NCBI GenBank assembly: GCA_903895855.1 | Contig: CAITVN010000178.1 | Location: forward strand, 1 to 64,000 | Reading direction: 5' to 3' | DNA from: Oligoflexia bacterium | GTDB lineage: Bacteria; Bdellovibrionota; UBA1018 | Length of the DNA: 64,000 nucleotides | Part shown: piece after piece, positions 26,276 to 35,656 of the stretch | How the letters are laid out: every line of letters begins with the position of its first letter | Numbering within the stretch: position 1 is the stretch's first letter | Translations under genes and position numbers: made by a program | The notes under the pieces: model-generated | Databases searched by the model: none | What the model was told of the DNA's origin: nothing | Seen by the model: the letters and a program-made list of their open reading frames with translations, nothing else

Positions 26276-28288
26276 ATGAAACCTCTACCCAAACAAAATC
26301 TTCGACACTCGGCTCTTTCAGTGGCTTGCGCGATTGCGGTTTTAGCGCAATTATCGCTTTTTTCGCCTTCTTTGACCAGGGCTGATGATTCAAATCCGGC
26401 AGGGGCCTTCTACGAAATACAACAACTTTATACTTCGGGCGCCTATCATGCGGCCATCTTAAAATCACGACAGTTTGAACTGAAATTTTCAACTGATGGC
26501 CGCCTCGCTCAAATTCACAATTTGCATGGGCTCAGCCTACTCCTGACAAAAAACCCGAACTCGGCGATCGATGAATTTGAACATTCGCTAGAAAAAAGTA
26601 GCGACACTCAGTTTCAACAATACGTTTTATATAATTTAGCCTCGGCCTACGCTGACTCAGGTGAATTTGCCAAGGCACTTTCTAGCGTACAAAAAATTTC
26701 GCCTTCGTCACTCGATACCGATGGGCAAGTGAAACTCGCGGCACTTCAAGCACGCTGCCAAAAAGCCTTGGGGCGCCTCAATGATGCCGCCTCAACATTA
26801 CTCAGGTGGGGCACCTACTCTCGGCCCAACCCCTCTGATCATGTGGTAGAAAGCGAACTCAGATTGATCGTTTCTGAAATCACATCAGAAAACGAAATCG
26901 CACTGTTAAAATCCACTTTTGCGCGCTCTCGCTTAGCTTTTGCTCTGAACGAATGGAAGCCAAAAGCCGTCACAGCCCAAGGGGTAAACCCTTCGCAACC
27001 TTCACTGCAGTCTCCACTCGCGCCCGCAATTTTTGGCACAGAACATTCTGGCGACGCCAAAACAATCGGCGTGCTTTTACCTTTGACCGGAAAATACAAG
27101 AACATAGGCGAAAGAGCCCTGCACGCCATTCAAATGGCCCTCGGAATTTATGCACACAAGGCTGATAAACCGCTTGCAGCTGGCGCAAAGCAAGAGTTGC
27201 CCGACTTGGGATTCACGCTCGTCATTGAAGATAGTGGTGATGATGGCGTTTCAGCCTCTGCCGCACTAGAGAGAATGGCAACTCCGCAGCCCGGATTTTC
27301 ACCTCCAATCGCGGTAATCGGTCCCGTTTCAAGTAAGGGAATCGAACTCGTCGTCAAAAAAGCTGAATCGATTCACATGCCATTAATCACCCTTTGTCAA
27401 AATCCTGGGCCAAAGTCTGCTTATGTGGTCGCCGCCGGTCTCACACCCAGTGCCCAAACTAACCGCCTAGCCGAATACTCAATGCAAGACCTAGGACAAA
27501 AGAGATTTGCAATCGTCTACCCGAGAGACAAATTTGGAGAAATGTATGCGCACGCGTTCTGGAACTCAATTGAAGCCTTAGGTGGTCAAATCACCGGAAT
27601 TGAATCTTACGCCCCAGGTGAAACAGATTTTCGGGTAGTGATCGACAAGCTTGCCGGCCTCCATTATTTAGAAGCCCGCTCTCGAGAACTGCAGGAGCTA
27701 GCAAAACAACGAGAACTTCAGAATATCAAAAAGCGCACTCGAAAGACTGAATCTTACTTTGCCCTAAAGCCGATCGTCGATTTTGATGCGGTCTTCATAC
27801 CTGAAGATCCAAAAATTGCTGGGCAAATTATTCCGATGTTTGCATACCGCGATGTCGACAATGTCAACTTTCTCGGCACGGCTACCTGGGATACGCCAGA
27901 CCTCATCTCAAGAGTGCAGGGTTTTACTAACCACATCTTTTTGACTGATGCCTGGAGCCCCACAGATTCAGACAAAGGTTCACAATTTTTCGACAGTGAA
28001 ATGCGCCAGCAGTTTGACGTTGACCCGGGGGGCGGCGAAGCCCTTGCTTACGATGCCGCTAGTTGGATCGCCAAATCAATCGTCGCATCTGAAAGAAAAG
28101 TTGGCGAACAATCACGAGAAAAATTTCTTCAGTCGCTTCTCGAAGGTTTACCTTTTCACGGTATCACTGGTGAAATCGAAAATAGCAGCGGAACCATCAA
28201 AAAAACAGTCACTTTATTGACCATTAAAGATGGCGGCTTTGTCAAATTATCAAAAAAACCCTCACCACTCACGGCTCCCAAGCAGTAG
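26276..28288 (+). CDS. LpoA-like penicillin-binding protein activator / type 1 periplasmic binding protein
   Basis: A 670-residue exported protein. A signal peptide (basic MKPLPKQNLRHSA, then CAIAVLAQLSLFSPSLTRA) is followed by a helical TPR-like region (about 40-240) and a type 1 periplasmic-binding fold (IGVLLPLTGKYKNIGERAL at about 262, AVIGPVSSKGIE, RFAIVYPRDKFG). This layout matches the LpoA-type activators of class A penicillin-binding proteins; a branched-chain amino acid binding protein is the alternative but would not have the TPR part. No lipobox cysteine is visible, unlike E. coli LpoA, so it may be soluble in the periplasm. Confidence 0.82.
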   Translation: MKPLPKQNLRHSALSVACAIAVLAQLSLFSPSLTRADDSNPAGAFYEIQQLYTSGAYHAAILKSRQFELKFSTDGRLAQIHNLHGLSLLLTKNPNSAIDEFEHSLEKSSDTQFQQYVLYNLASAYADSGEFAKALSSVQKISPSSLDTDGQVKLAALQARCQKALGRLNDAASTLLRWGTYSRPNPSDHVVESELRLIVSEITSENEIALLKSTFARSRLAFALNEWKPKAVTAQGVNPSQPSLQSPLAPAIFGTEHSGDAKTIGVLLPLTGKYKNIGERALHAIQMALGIYAHKADKPLAAGAKQELPDLGFTLVIEDSGDDGVSASAALERMATPQPGFSPPIAVIGPVSSKGIELVVKKAESIHMPLITLCQNPGPKSAYVVAAGLTPSAQTNRLAEYSMQDLGQKRFAIVYPRDKFGEMYAHAFWNSIEALGGQITGIESYAPGETDFRVVIDKLAGLHYLEARSRELQELAKQRELQNIKKRTRKTESYFALKPIVDFDAVFIPEDPKIAGQIIPMFAYRDVDNVNFLGTATWDTPDLISRVQGFTNHIFLTDAWSPTDSDKGSQFFDSEMRQQFDVDPGGGEALAYDAASWIAKSIVASERKVGEQSREKFLQSLLEGLPFHGITGEIENSSGTIKKTVTLLTIKDGGFVKLSKKPSPLTAPKQ

Positions 28289-28404
28289 GCAAAAACGAGT
28301 GATTGGCAGATCGTATTGTCTATAGTCATACTATAACTATTCACCTAGGCTCACGCGCTTAGGCGAATGCTTTAGTTGAAACACAAGAAGGGAGAAACCT
28401 CAAC

Positions 28405-29805
28405 TTGGGACTGCGTTTTGACCCGGTCGGCGGGGGACAATTCAAAGTAGCTGTGAAACAGATCCTCGATCTTGAGCGGGCTCCTATACGCGCGCTCGAA
28501 AAACACAAAGCCGTTGAAGATGCCAAGTTGAAGCTGTTTCAAGAATTTCGGGGCAAGTTCGCTGGCCTCGACAAATCAGCAGAAGCCGTCTCAAACTTTA
28601 AAAACTTTCGAGAACTCAAAGCAGACCTCGGCGACGGCGACTCACTCATGAGCGTGACCATCGACAAAGATCGGGCAACACCTGGCAGCTACACGATGAA
28701 AGTGAATCAACTGGCTCAAAGAAGCTCAATCATGAGTAACAAATTTAAGAACTCTGAAGATAAAGATCTGGGCGTTGGCTTCATTGTGATGACACTTGCC
28801 AACGGCGATAAAAGTGAAATTTTTGTCGACGGTGAACACGCAAGCTTGAAAGGCGTCGCAGATCTCATCAACAAAACTGACAATGCCCCGGTACGCGCTA
28901 CGGTGATGCAAGATCGCTCAGACGGCGATAAGCCTTGGCGCCTCATGATTTCGGCGAAGCAAGAGGGGTTTGATGACGCTGTGACGTTTCCGGAATTTTA
29001 CTTTCTCGATGGCAATCAAGATTTCTATGTCGATCAAAATCACGAAGGCGACAATGCGTTGATGGAGATGGATGGATTTGCAATTGAAGCAAAAAACAAT
29101 CAAGTCTCAGACTTTCTTGATGGGGTGAATGTCACCCTTAAACAGGCAAATCCAGACAAACCGTTCACCCTCACCATTCGCGAAGACTATGAAAAGATAT
29201 CCGGAAAAATAAAAGGCCTCACCGACCAAGTGAATTCAATTCTCGAATTCATCAACAAACAAAACTCGGTTGATGAAAAGAGCGATACCAAAGCAACCTA
29301 CGCTGGTGATAGCGGCCTTCAATTAATCGAATACCGCTTCAGAAACCTTTTTCATGAAGGATTCCCGGCCGGCGACGAGGCTAAGGGCACTTTCAGGTTT
29401 GTGATGCTGAATGAACTGGGCTTAAATTTTGACAAGACCGGAAAAATTGTCTTCAGCCAAGAGAAGTTTCAAAAAGCCCTCGAGTCTGATTTCGAAGGCG
29501 TTTCTGAGTCGATAGCCGGAAGGTTCGGCTTTGCGGCGCAGTTGAGAAAAGTCATGCAAGGCTACACGCAAAGCGGCGACGGAGTCTTGGGCATGCGCGA
29601 ACAAGCACAACGATCGCGAATCAAGAACATTGACATGCAAATTGAGGCGAAAGAAGGACGATATCAGCAAAAAGAAAAATCGCTGACAGATCAATTCGCC
29701 CGACTAGAAGCAAGTTTGGGGTCTATGCAGCGTCAGCAACAAGCCCTTACCGCAACTCTCGGAGGCGGCGGTGGGGGTAACTTAGTGTCACAATTGTTAG
29801 GGTAA
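28405..29805 (+). CDS. fliD: Flagellar filament cap protein FliD (HAP2)
   Basis: A 466-residue hook-associated protein 2. The N-terminal coiled region (ERAPIRALEKHKAVEDAKLKL), the FliD_N feature TPGSYTMKVNQLAQRSS, and the C-terminal half with the segment SGKIKGLTDQVNSILEFINKQN and a final coiled coil (RSRIKNIDMQIEAKEGRYQQK) identify it. It caps the growing filament and folds flagellin subunits. The start is TTG at 28405, with AAGGGAG about 10 bases upstream. It opens a run of flagellar genes in the same direction. Confidence 0.92.
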   Translation: MGLRFDPVGGGQFKVAVKQILDLERAPIRALEKHKAVEDAKLKLFQEFRGKFAGLDKSAEAVSNFKNFRELKADLGDGDSLMSVTIDKDRATPGSYTMKVNQLAQRSSIMSNKFKNSEDKDLGVGFIVMTLANGDKSEIFVDGEHASLKGVADLINKTDNAPVRATVMQDRSDGDKPWRLMISAKQEGFDDAVTFPEFYFLDGNQDFYVDQNHEGDNALMEMDGFAIEAKNNQVSDFLDGVNVTLKQANPDKPFTLTIREDYEKISGKIKGLTDQVNSILEFINKQNSVDEKSDTKATYAGDSGLQLIEYRFRNLFHEGFPAGDEAKGTFRFVMLNELGLNFDKTGKIVFSQEKFQKALESDFEGVSESIAGRFGFAAQLRKVMQGYTQSGDGVLGMREQAQRSRIKNIDMQIEAKEGRYQQKEKSLTDQFARLEASLGSMQRQQQALTATLGGGGGGNLVSQLLG

Positions 29806-29830
29806 CCGAAATGAAAGGAAAGACTGAACT

Positions 29831-30226
29831 ATGTTAGGAAATAGAGGAGCACAGAAGTACCGGCAAACAGCCATAACGACGGCCACCCGCGGGCAGGTTC
29901 TGATTATGCTATATGAGGCCGCAATCAAATACTTACATCGGGCTGTTGCCTGCATTGAAAAGAAAGACCGCGCGGGCAAAGGTGCGGCGATCGGAAAAAC
30001 CCATGACATTCTGATGGAGCTAATCAACTCACTCGATCACAAAATAGGAGGGCAGGTTTCTAATGATCTAGAACGGCTCTATAATTTTATGATTGAACAA
30101 TTGATCAAAGCCAATGGCGCCAACGATATTGATGGCATCAAAGCTATCATAAAAAACCTCGACACCCTACTCGGCGCCTGGCGCGTAGCAGTCGCGCAGA
30201 CTGAAAAAGGAAGTCACGCGAAGTAG
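29831..30226 (+). CDS. fliS: Flagellin export chaperone FliS
   Basis: A 131-residue helical protein with the FliS features YRQTAITTATRGQVLIMLYEAA at the N-terminus, then a central helix and C-terminal WRVAVAQ. FliS binds the flagellin C-terminus in the cytoplasm and prevents early polymerisation. Its position 25 bases after fliD is the usual order. Normal in length. Confidence 0.94.
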   Translation: MLGNRGAQKYRQTAITTATRGQVLIMLYEAAIKYLHRAVACIEKKDRAGKGAAIGKTHDILMELINSLDHKIGGQVSNDLERLYNFMIEQLIKANGANDIDGIKAIIKNLDTLLGAWRVAVAQTEKGSHAK

Positions 30227-30305
30227 TTGGGCGACTCTCAAGGGGTTTGGGGTTCTCGCGGTAATTAAACTAGCTATGGCTAGCAACTCGTAAGGAGATT
30301 CTTGC

Positions 30306-30731
30306 ATGCTTCTCACTCTGCTTAGATCGAAAAATAAATGTCTAGAAAAATATTTCTCTCTTTCGAGGGCGTTTCTAGACGAAGTGAGAGAGGGCCATCT
30401 CGCCGGACTCACTGAGTTTCAAGACGAACGAGACGACCTACTGCGGGCAATGGAACTCTTCGACAAAAAAGTAAATGAATTGGTCGAAAAATTCGATGCG
30501 GCCGACCGAACAAAAATCTTGATCAGTCAAGTTGAAGACACCTTGGCCAGAAAAGACCATTTAGTAAAAGAAATTCTCGATGTCGACCTTAAGATCATTT
30601 CGATGATTGAAGTTGCAAAACAGAACATCATGAATGACATCAAGCAATCTCGAAGAAGTAAAGAGTCAGTTTCACGATTCAAAAGCGAAAAAACAGATTC
30701 AGTGGGTCGCGCGTTAGACGAAAAACTGTGA
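30306..30731 (+). CDS. FliT/FlgN-like flagellar chaperone
   Basis: A 141-residue all-helical, highly charged protein. Position after fliS, size and predicted coiled structure (DEVREGHLAGLTEFQDERDDL and EILDVDLKIISMIEVAK) suggest the export chaperone for FliD (FliT) or for FlgK/FlgL (FlgN). These families share little sequence, so the assignment rests mainly on context. The start ATG has AAGGAG eight bases upstream. Confidence 0.65.
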   Translation: MLLTLLRSKNKCLEKYFSLSRAFLDEVREGHLAGLTEFQDERDDLLRAMELFDKKVNELVEKFDAADRTKILISQVEDTLARKDHLVKEILDVDLKIISMIEVAKQNIMNDIKQSRRSKESVSRFKSEKTDSVGRALDEKL

Positions 30732-30752
30732 CCACATTTTGAGGGCAAACCG

Positions 30753-32033
30753 ATGAGTACGAAACAACCTAAGAACAATTCAATGGATCAATTGGCCGAG
30801 TCGTTTGAGCGCCAGTTCAGCCACTCTGATCTTGAACTCATGGACATCTTAAAAATTCCAAGTCAAGGCGACAGAATGATTAGACTGCGAACGGTCGAAG
30901 ACGCGCTCGAAAATTTCGATGGCGGCGACGAGGCCTCACTGAGTTACCTTGTGCGTGTGAGAAAACGCTTAGTGCCAGTTTCGCCTGCGGCACAGGAATT
31001 TTCAACTGAGCCCAATTGGAATGACCACTCAATGAGCCCATCAGCTGAGAACGCCGAACTGCCCGAATCAAACCTCGATATCAACTCGATGGTCGAAGAA
31101 ACTCTTACTCAGCCAACTGACGAGGTAGAGCAAATCTACTTGCCGACCGGAAAACTCAATGTTCCATTTTTGATGAAAAATGCACAACTGCTTTTCGATG
31201 CTGGCGAGTTCGCGGATGCGATCACCGTTTTGGGCCGAGTCTATGAAACCGGTGAAGACTCGTCATCAGCACTCTATCTGATCGGAAAGTGCCATGAAAA
31301 AGGTGACAACCGTGCTGAAGCCGAGAAGGCATTTCGGCACGCACTGAGCTTTCGTGCGACTCAAGAAATTTACGAAACACTCACCAACTTGCTGGTTCGC
31401 GAAAAGCGCGACCAAGAAGCCGCTGAATTGTTAGATCGCGCGCTTCAACAAAAAGACCTCTCGATAGCTTCACAGGCAGAACTGCTAAAAGCAGCGGGAA
31501 ACTGCTGGCTTCGAGCCGAGAAGCCTGAAAAAGCAATCACATCGTACCAGAACGCAATCACACTCACCCCAACGAATGACGACATCTATGGCAACCTGGG
31601 AGCCCTTTATCTGCGCCTAGGAAAACTAAATGACGCTAAGAAGCATTTTTCTGAGGCTGCACGAATCAATTCACGCAATGCCAAGGCTTTGACTGGTCTG
31701 GGTTCATGCGCAATCGCCGAGAACGATAAAAAGGCAGCTCACGATTTTTTTGCCAAATCCTTGTCACTTCGCATTCTAAATCCGCCAGCAATCTATCACA
31801 TTGTGAAGTGTGCTTATGAATTAAAGTCGTATTCAACCGCTGCCAGACTACTCGAAGAGTACATAGAATCAGCGCCAATAAACACACACTTGTTGTATAG
31901 TTTAGCTGGCTTACAATATCACTTAGGCAGGCTTGAAGAAGCCAGAGATACGGTTGATCGAATTTTAGGAATGCAGCCTCACTACCAAGCGGCGGTTGAA
32001 TTGAAAATTTTGATCGACAAAGTTTCTAACTAA
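30753..32033 (+). CDS. TPR repeat protein in the flagellar cluster
   Basis: A 426-residue protein. The first ~130 residues are acidic and not recognised; residues ~140-420 form seven or more tetratricopeptide repeats (for example AITSYQNAITLTPTNDDIYGN and NDAKKHFSEAARINSRNAKA). No signal peptide. Ribosome site GAGGG eight bases before the ATG. It lies between the flagellar chaperone and a glycosyltransferase, so it may scaffold flagellar assembly or flagellin modification; that is inference from position. Confidence 0.85.
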   Translation: MSTKQPKNNSMDQLAESFERQFSHSDLELMDILKIPSQGDRMIRLRTVEDALENFDGGDEASLSYLVRVRKRLVPVSPAAQEFSTEPNWNDHSMSPSAENAELPESNLDINSMVEETLTQPTDEVEQIYLPTGKLNVPFLMKNAQLLFDAGEFADAITVLGRVYETGEDSSSALYLIGKCHEKGDNRAEAEKAFRHALSFRATQEIYETLTNLLVREKRDQEAAELLDRALQQKDLSIASQAELLKAAGNCWLRAEKPEKAITSYQNAITLTPTNDDIYGNLGALYLRLGKLNDAKKHFSEAARINSRNAKALTGLGSCAIAENDKKAAHDFFAKSLSLRILNPPAIYHIVKCAYELKSYSTAARLLEEYIESAPINTHLLYSLAGLQYHLGRLEEARDTVDRILGMQPHYQAAVELKILIDKVSN

Positions 32034-32068
32034 GAAGCACAGAAAAGCAACTCTGTCATGGAGGACGG

Positions 32069-32197
32069 ATGAGCGCAGATGGAAATCTACTAAAAGGTGA
32101 AGTCAATTGTGAAGTTGTTACCGACGGTCGTGAAGTCGAGCAACTTTTATTAGGCCTACTCGAGGCGCTTCTCGCAGAGGCGCAGAAGAAACCATAA
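32069..32197 (+). CDS. Small acidic protein, 42 residues
   Basis: Begins MSADGNLLKGEVNCEVV and ends in a helical EVEQLLLGLLEALLAEAQKK stretch. It is supported by TGGAGGAC directly upstream of the ATG, by location in a co-directional cluster (35 bases after the TPR gene) and by codon use like its neighbours. The helix is amphipathic. It may be a small partner of the TPR or glycosyltransferase proteins. No family is recognised. Confidence 0.6.
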   Translation: MSADGNLLKGEVNCEVVTDGREVEQLLLGLLEALLAEAQKKP

Positions 32198-32248
32198 ATT
32201 GTAATACATTAAAATTATGTATCTAACTTTTTGATAAATTGAGGTCTA

Positions 32249-34171
32249 ATGATTACACAAAATCGTCCACTCAGAGTTCTCGTGATTCAACTAGGAAAGC
32301 TGAGCGATACTATTCAGAGTTTGATGGCTCTTCGTGCAGCTTCGCAACTATACCCAAATCTTGAGGTGCATGTTGTGGTGCGCGAGCACTTTGCAGATGC
32401 CGTACTAAACACCCCCTGGATCAAGAACGTCACCATCTTACCCACCTTCGACATGATCGAACCTAGCCTGAAGTCGAAAGCTGAAACCGGTGATTACACA
32501 AGTGAAGGCAAAAAGAAGAGTCTTTCGAGGCTCGCTAGGTGGATTTCGCCGTTGGTGCGCGAAAAATGGGACCTCGCAATTAACTGGTCATTCTCAGACC
32601 CGAGTAGTTTTATTATGGGGCTGGTACCCTCACAAGTGAAGTTAGGATTCTCTCGCCGAAAAGACGGCACGCTTCTCGTGCCGGATGGATGGAGCCACTA
32701 TTTTCAAGCCCTAGTGCAAGGTGGAATCGATCAAGACATTCACATCACTGACATTCTGACCACCCAGTTGCTAACTGCTCTACAGATTCACCTGGGCGAT
32801 CCCAAAACCGATGGCGAACAATCGGTCACTTCAAAGTCTTTTTTTACCACGCACGCCACAGCGACCAACGTAAATTCGGCACCCGGTGAGAAAATAAGCA
32901 CCTCGGTTATTCGAGACTTCTCTAAAAAATGGGTGGCCGTTCAGTTGGGTCCAAAAAGTGGGCCGAATTCATGGAAAGTGATTCACGTTGCTGAGCTCTG
33001 TAGTAAGATCATGACTCAGACCAACGACACGGGGGTCATTCTTCTGGGCGCACCCGAAATGACCGAAGAAGCCGAAGCGATCATCACTTCTCTGAAGTCG
33101 TCGATTACTAACGGGGCTTTGAATTCACGAGATTCAAACCGAGTAATCAATCGCGTTGGTCAAAGCAGTTTCACCGAATGGGCTAGTTTAATTGCGCAAT
33201 GCCAATGGATGATCTCAACCGATTCAGCCGCGGTTTCGCTCGCGAGCGTGCTGGGAACTCGGGTTTTCATGCTCTCTCTGGGAACCTCGCGATTCTTAGA
33301 GACCGGCCCGTACGGCAATGCCCACTATGTGGTTTCGGCAAAAAAATCGTGCGGTGGTTGCCTCACCGGAAGCACCGACCCTACTCTTCACCAATGCTCT
33401 GATCACATCAGTGGTTCAAGCGCGTTCACGGCTTGGTTGTACGCCTCAACTGAGTGGTCACATCGCCGCAACGTCTCGATTTCAGAATTCTTTGAGTCGC
33501 GCGGAGAGTTAGACTCTCTGTCTACGATTCAGGTCTTTCGTTCGAAAATTCGCGACACAGAAGCAGGTGGGGGTGTGAGCTACGAGCGCCTAAACTTTCA
33601 AAGCTTCACCCTTTCAGACTGGATGGCCTCAACGCTGGGATACATCGCTAGGTATTGGTACTGCGGTTGGACTCCAAAAATTGGTGCTGACATGACCCTC
33701 GACCAGTTGAATGGGCTGCTATTCAAAGATCTGAGAGGCCTAGAAGAGTCGGTGCAAGTACTTTCAAGGGTGATTGGTCAATGCCGACAGACCTCAGTGC
33801 AGCTTTACCTCAAAAGCTCAGGGCTCAAGTCTGAGGCCATCATGAGCCTCAGCAACCGCAATGAGCTTCAAGAACACGGTAAAAAATTAATCGAACTCGA
33901 GAAACTCATTGAGCGAATTGTGCAAACCCAGCCCCAGCTCAACGTGTTTTCGAGACTACTCAAGGTGCTCATGCACAACTTACGGGGCAATCAAATTTCT
34001 GAACTTGGAAAAGAAAGCGCCAATGCTTATCAACAAATTCAAGCCGGAATTGAACAGCTTCAACTGTGGATCACCCACACTCTCGAACTCGCAAAACCAA
34101 AATCAGTGAGCCCTTCAAACGGCAAAGTGATAGAATTTAGGCCACGCGCCAAGAAGGAGATTTCAACATGA
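32249..34171 (+). CDS. Family 9 glycosyltransferase (heptosyltransferase-like) with C-terminal extension
   Basis: A 640-residue protein. Residues ~1-385 have the GT9/ADP-heptose:LPS heptosyltransferase layout: VLVIQLGKLSDTIQSLMALRA at the N-terminus, a second Rossmann half starting WVAVQLGPKSGPNSWKV, and the nucleotide-sugar region WASLIAQCQWMISTDSAAVSLASVLG. A ~250-residue helical C-terminal extension is not typical of heptosyltransferases. The placement behind fliD, fliS and chaperone genes suggests flagellin glycosylation instead of lipopolysaccharide synthesis (inference). Its stop overlaps the next gene by ATGA. Confidence 0.82.
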   Translation: MITQNRPLRVLVIQLGKLSDTIQSLMALRAASQLYPNLEVHVVVREHFADAVLNTPWIKNVTILPTFDMIEPSLKSKAETGDYTSEGKKKSLSRLARWISPLVREKWDLAINWSFSDPSSFIMGLVPSQVKLGFSRRKDGTLLVPDGWSHYFQALVQGGIDQDIHITDILTTQLLTALQIHLGDPKTDGEQSVTSKSFFTTHATATNVNSAPGEKISTSVIRDFSKKWVAVQLGPKSGPNSWKVIHVAELCSKIMTQTNDTGVILLGAPEMTEEAEAIITSLKSSITNGALNSRDSNRVINRVGQSSFTEWASLIAQCQWMISTDSAAVSLASVLGTRVFMLSLGTSRFLETGPYGNAHYVVSAKKSCGGCLTGSTDPTLHQCSDHISGSSAFTAWLYASTEWSHRRNVSISEFFESRGELDSLSTIQVFRSKIRDTEAGGGVSYERLNFQSFTLSDWMASTLGYIARYWYCGWTPKIGADMTLDQLNGLLFKDLRGLEESVQVLSRVIGQCRQTSVQLYLKSSGLKSEAIMSLSNRNELQEHGKKLIELEKLIERIVQTQPQLNVFSRLLKVLMHNLRGNQISELGKESANAYQQIQAGIEQLQLWITHTLELAKPKSVSPSNGKVIEFRPRAKKEIST

Positions 34172-34761
34172 CTACATTTATTGTGAACGGAGTCGAGCAA
34201 ACTAACCCGATTTCAAACGAGGGCAACTTCGTTGATCTGATCAAGTACATTCAAGAGAATCTCATTTCTGACAATCAACTGGTGTCTTGCATGAGAGTCA
34301 ACGGCGTCGAAATCACCGAAAAAGAAGAGTCGGCCCTCTACACCATTCCGGTTTCTGATCTCGATACGGTTGAGATCGTCTTGCGGCACCCGCGAGAGGT
34401 GGCTGAAGAAACTCTACAAACTTTGTTGATTTTTACGCGCCGCTTACCGAGCCTTTGCAAACAAGTGGCTGACCAAGTCGAGGCGAGCGAAGGTGAAACT
34501 CTCTTTCAGACCCTACTCGATCACATGCAGATCTTCACCGACTCGATTCAGACCGTGAAGCAGATACTGCACATCGGTATCAATCAAACGATCAATCTAC
34601 TCGAGGCCGATTTGGGTTCAATTCTCAAGGATTTGCTCGACGCCCATCAAGTCGGCGATAAGCTCTACCGGGCCCAGTTGCTTCGCGAACACTTACCGAA
34701 GAACCTCACTGAGTGGGTTGACCTCGGAATTCCAGAGCTGATCAGGTCGCGAGACAGCTAA
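34168..34761 (+). CDS. Unknown protein coupled to the glycosyltransferase
   Basis: A 197-residue cytoplasmic protein. The first ~75 residues look like a beta-grasp or ubiquitin-like fold (TFIVNGVEQ, then alternating strands to DTVEIVLRH); the rest is helical (LLIFTRRLPSLCKQVADQV). It overlaps the glycosyltransferase gene by four bases, so the products are probably made in fixed ratio and may form a complex. A CTAACC-GACA-GGTTAG hairpin (34758-34773) contains its stop codon. I recognise no family. Confidence 0.75.
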   Translation: MTTFIVNGVEQTNPISNEGNFVDLIKYIQENLISDNQLVSCMRVNGVEITEKEESALYTIPVSDLDTVEIVLRHPREVAEETLQTLLIFTRRLPSLCKQVADQVEASEGETLFQTLLDHMQIFTDSIQTVKQILHIGINQTINLLEADLGSILKDLLDAHQVGDKLYRAQLLREHLPKNLTEWVDLGIPELIRSRDS

Positions 34762-34855
34762 CCGACAGGTTAGCCTCAGCGCCTTTTACGCTGCCGAAAA
34801 CAGACCATCATAACTATTGGATGTAAATAGAGTTTTTCTAAATATATTACTAGTA

Positions 34856-34884
34856 TTGTAGTAGCCCTTATACCGTGGTATAAT
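34856..34884 (+). promoter_or_regulatory. Promoter and palindromic operator of the AbrB/Doc module
   Basis: TTGTAG (34856-34861), 17 bases, then a perfect TATAAT (34879-34884). The perfect palindrome TTATACC-GT-GGTATAA (34868-34883) overlaps the -10 box, exactly where an autoregulating antitoxin or toxin-antitoxin complex would bind. Confidence 0.75.
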
Positions 34885-34902
34885 AGCAGTGAGGTGCTTT
34901 TT

Positions 34903-35139
34903 ATGAGAAAAAATTTAACTGCAATCGGTGGCAGCCTGGGGTTTATCATCGATAAACCCATCGCCGAGCTTTATCAGCTTGACCGCAATACTGAGATCGA
35001 GGTCACCCCTAAAGAAGATGGCCTCAATATAAGATTTCTTAAGCCTAAAACTTCTCGAGCCAAGGACGATGAGGTACTAAAAGCAGCTGAGGGCATCAAT
35101 AAACGCTATAATAAAATGATGAAAAATTTAGCGAAATGA
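34903..35139 (+). CDS. AbrB/MazE-type antitoxin
   Basis: About 78 residues. The N-terminus (MRKNLTAIGGSLGFIIDKPIAELYQLD, with strands then TEIEVTPKEDGLNIRFL) is a swapped-hairpin AbrB fold used for DNA binding; the basic C-terminal tail would wrap the toxin. I chose the ATG at 34903, with GAGG upstream at 34891-34894; a GTG at 34894 overlaps this site. It overlaps the doc start by ATGA. It should repress its own promoter. Confidence 0.85.
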   Translation: MRKNLTAIGGSLGFIIDKPIAELYQLDRNTEIEVTPKEDGLNIRFLKPKTSRAKDDEVLKAAEGINKRYNKMMKNLAK

Positions 35140-35531
35140 GTTTTGACTCAAAATTTCTCACCTGCGATCAAGTCGTTTCTTTGCACCAACTTCAGATACG
35201 ACAGTTTGGTGGGGCGCCCGGTGTTAAAGATGAGGCTCTGCTCTTGTCGGCATTGGCTCAGCCCGAGGCTGGCTTTGACGATCAGTATTTTCATAAAGAC
35301 TTATTTGAGATGGCGGCCGCCTACCTGTTTCACCTAGTAAAAAACCACGCTTTCAATGACGGCAATAAGCGAATTGCGGCCTTGACCGCAGCAGTATTCC
35401 TTGAAGTCAACGGCATCAGTCTGACGGCTGACGAAGTCGAGTTTGAAAAAGTTGTTTTGTCTGCAGCACAGAGCTTAATGACTAAATCGCAGATTGCCGA
35501 TTTTTTTAGAAACCATAGCTCAATTCCTTAA
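35136..35531 (+). CDS. doc: Death-on-curing (Doc/Fic family) toxin
   Basis: A 131-residue Fic-fold protein with the Doc signature HAFNDGNKRIAAL, a form of HxFxDxNKRxA. P1 phage Doc phosphorylates elongation factor Tu to stop translation; the same chemistry is likely here. A full-length, apparently intact toxin. In P1 the partner is a Phd antitoxin; here it is AbrB-like, a known alternative pairing. Confidence 0.9.
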   Translation: MSFDSKFLTCDQVVSLHQLQIRQFGGAPGVKDEALLLSALAQPEAGFDDQYFHKDLFEMAAAYLFHLVKNHAFNDGNKRIAALTAAVFLEVNGISLTADEVEFEKVVLSAAQSLMTKSQIADFFRNHSSIP

Positions 35532-35656
35532 ATAAAAAATCTCGTTGACATCTGAGCCTCGGTTGTAGAGGTTAGGGTTGCCTTCTAAGTATAAGTCAGC
35601 GATTTGGGCTGACGTTTCTACCGAGCACCGTGAATGTTCGACTATTTGGAGACTAA

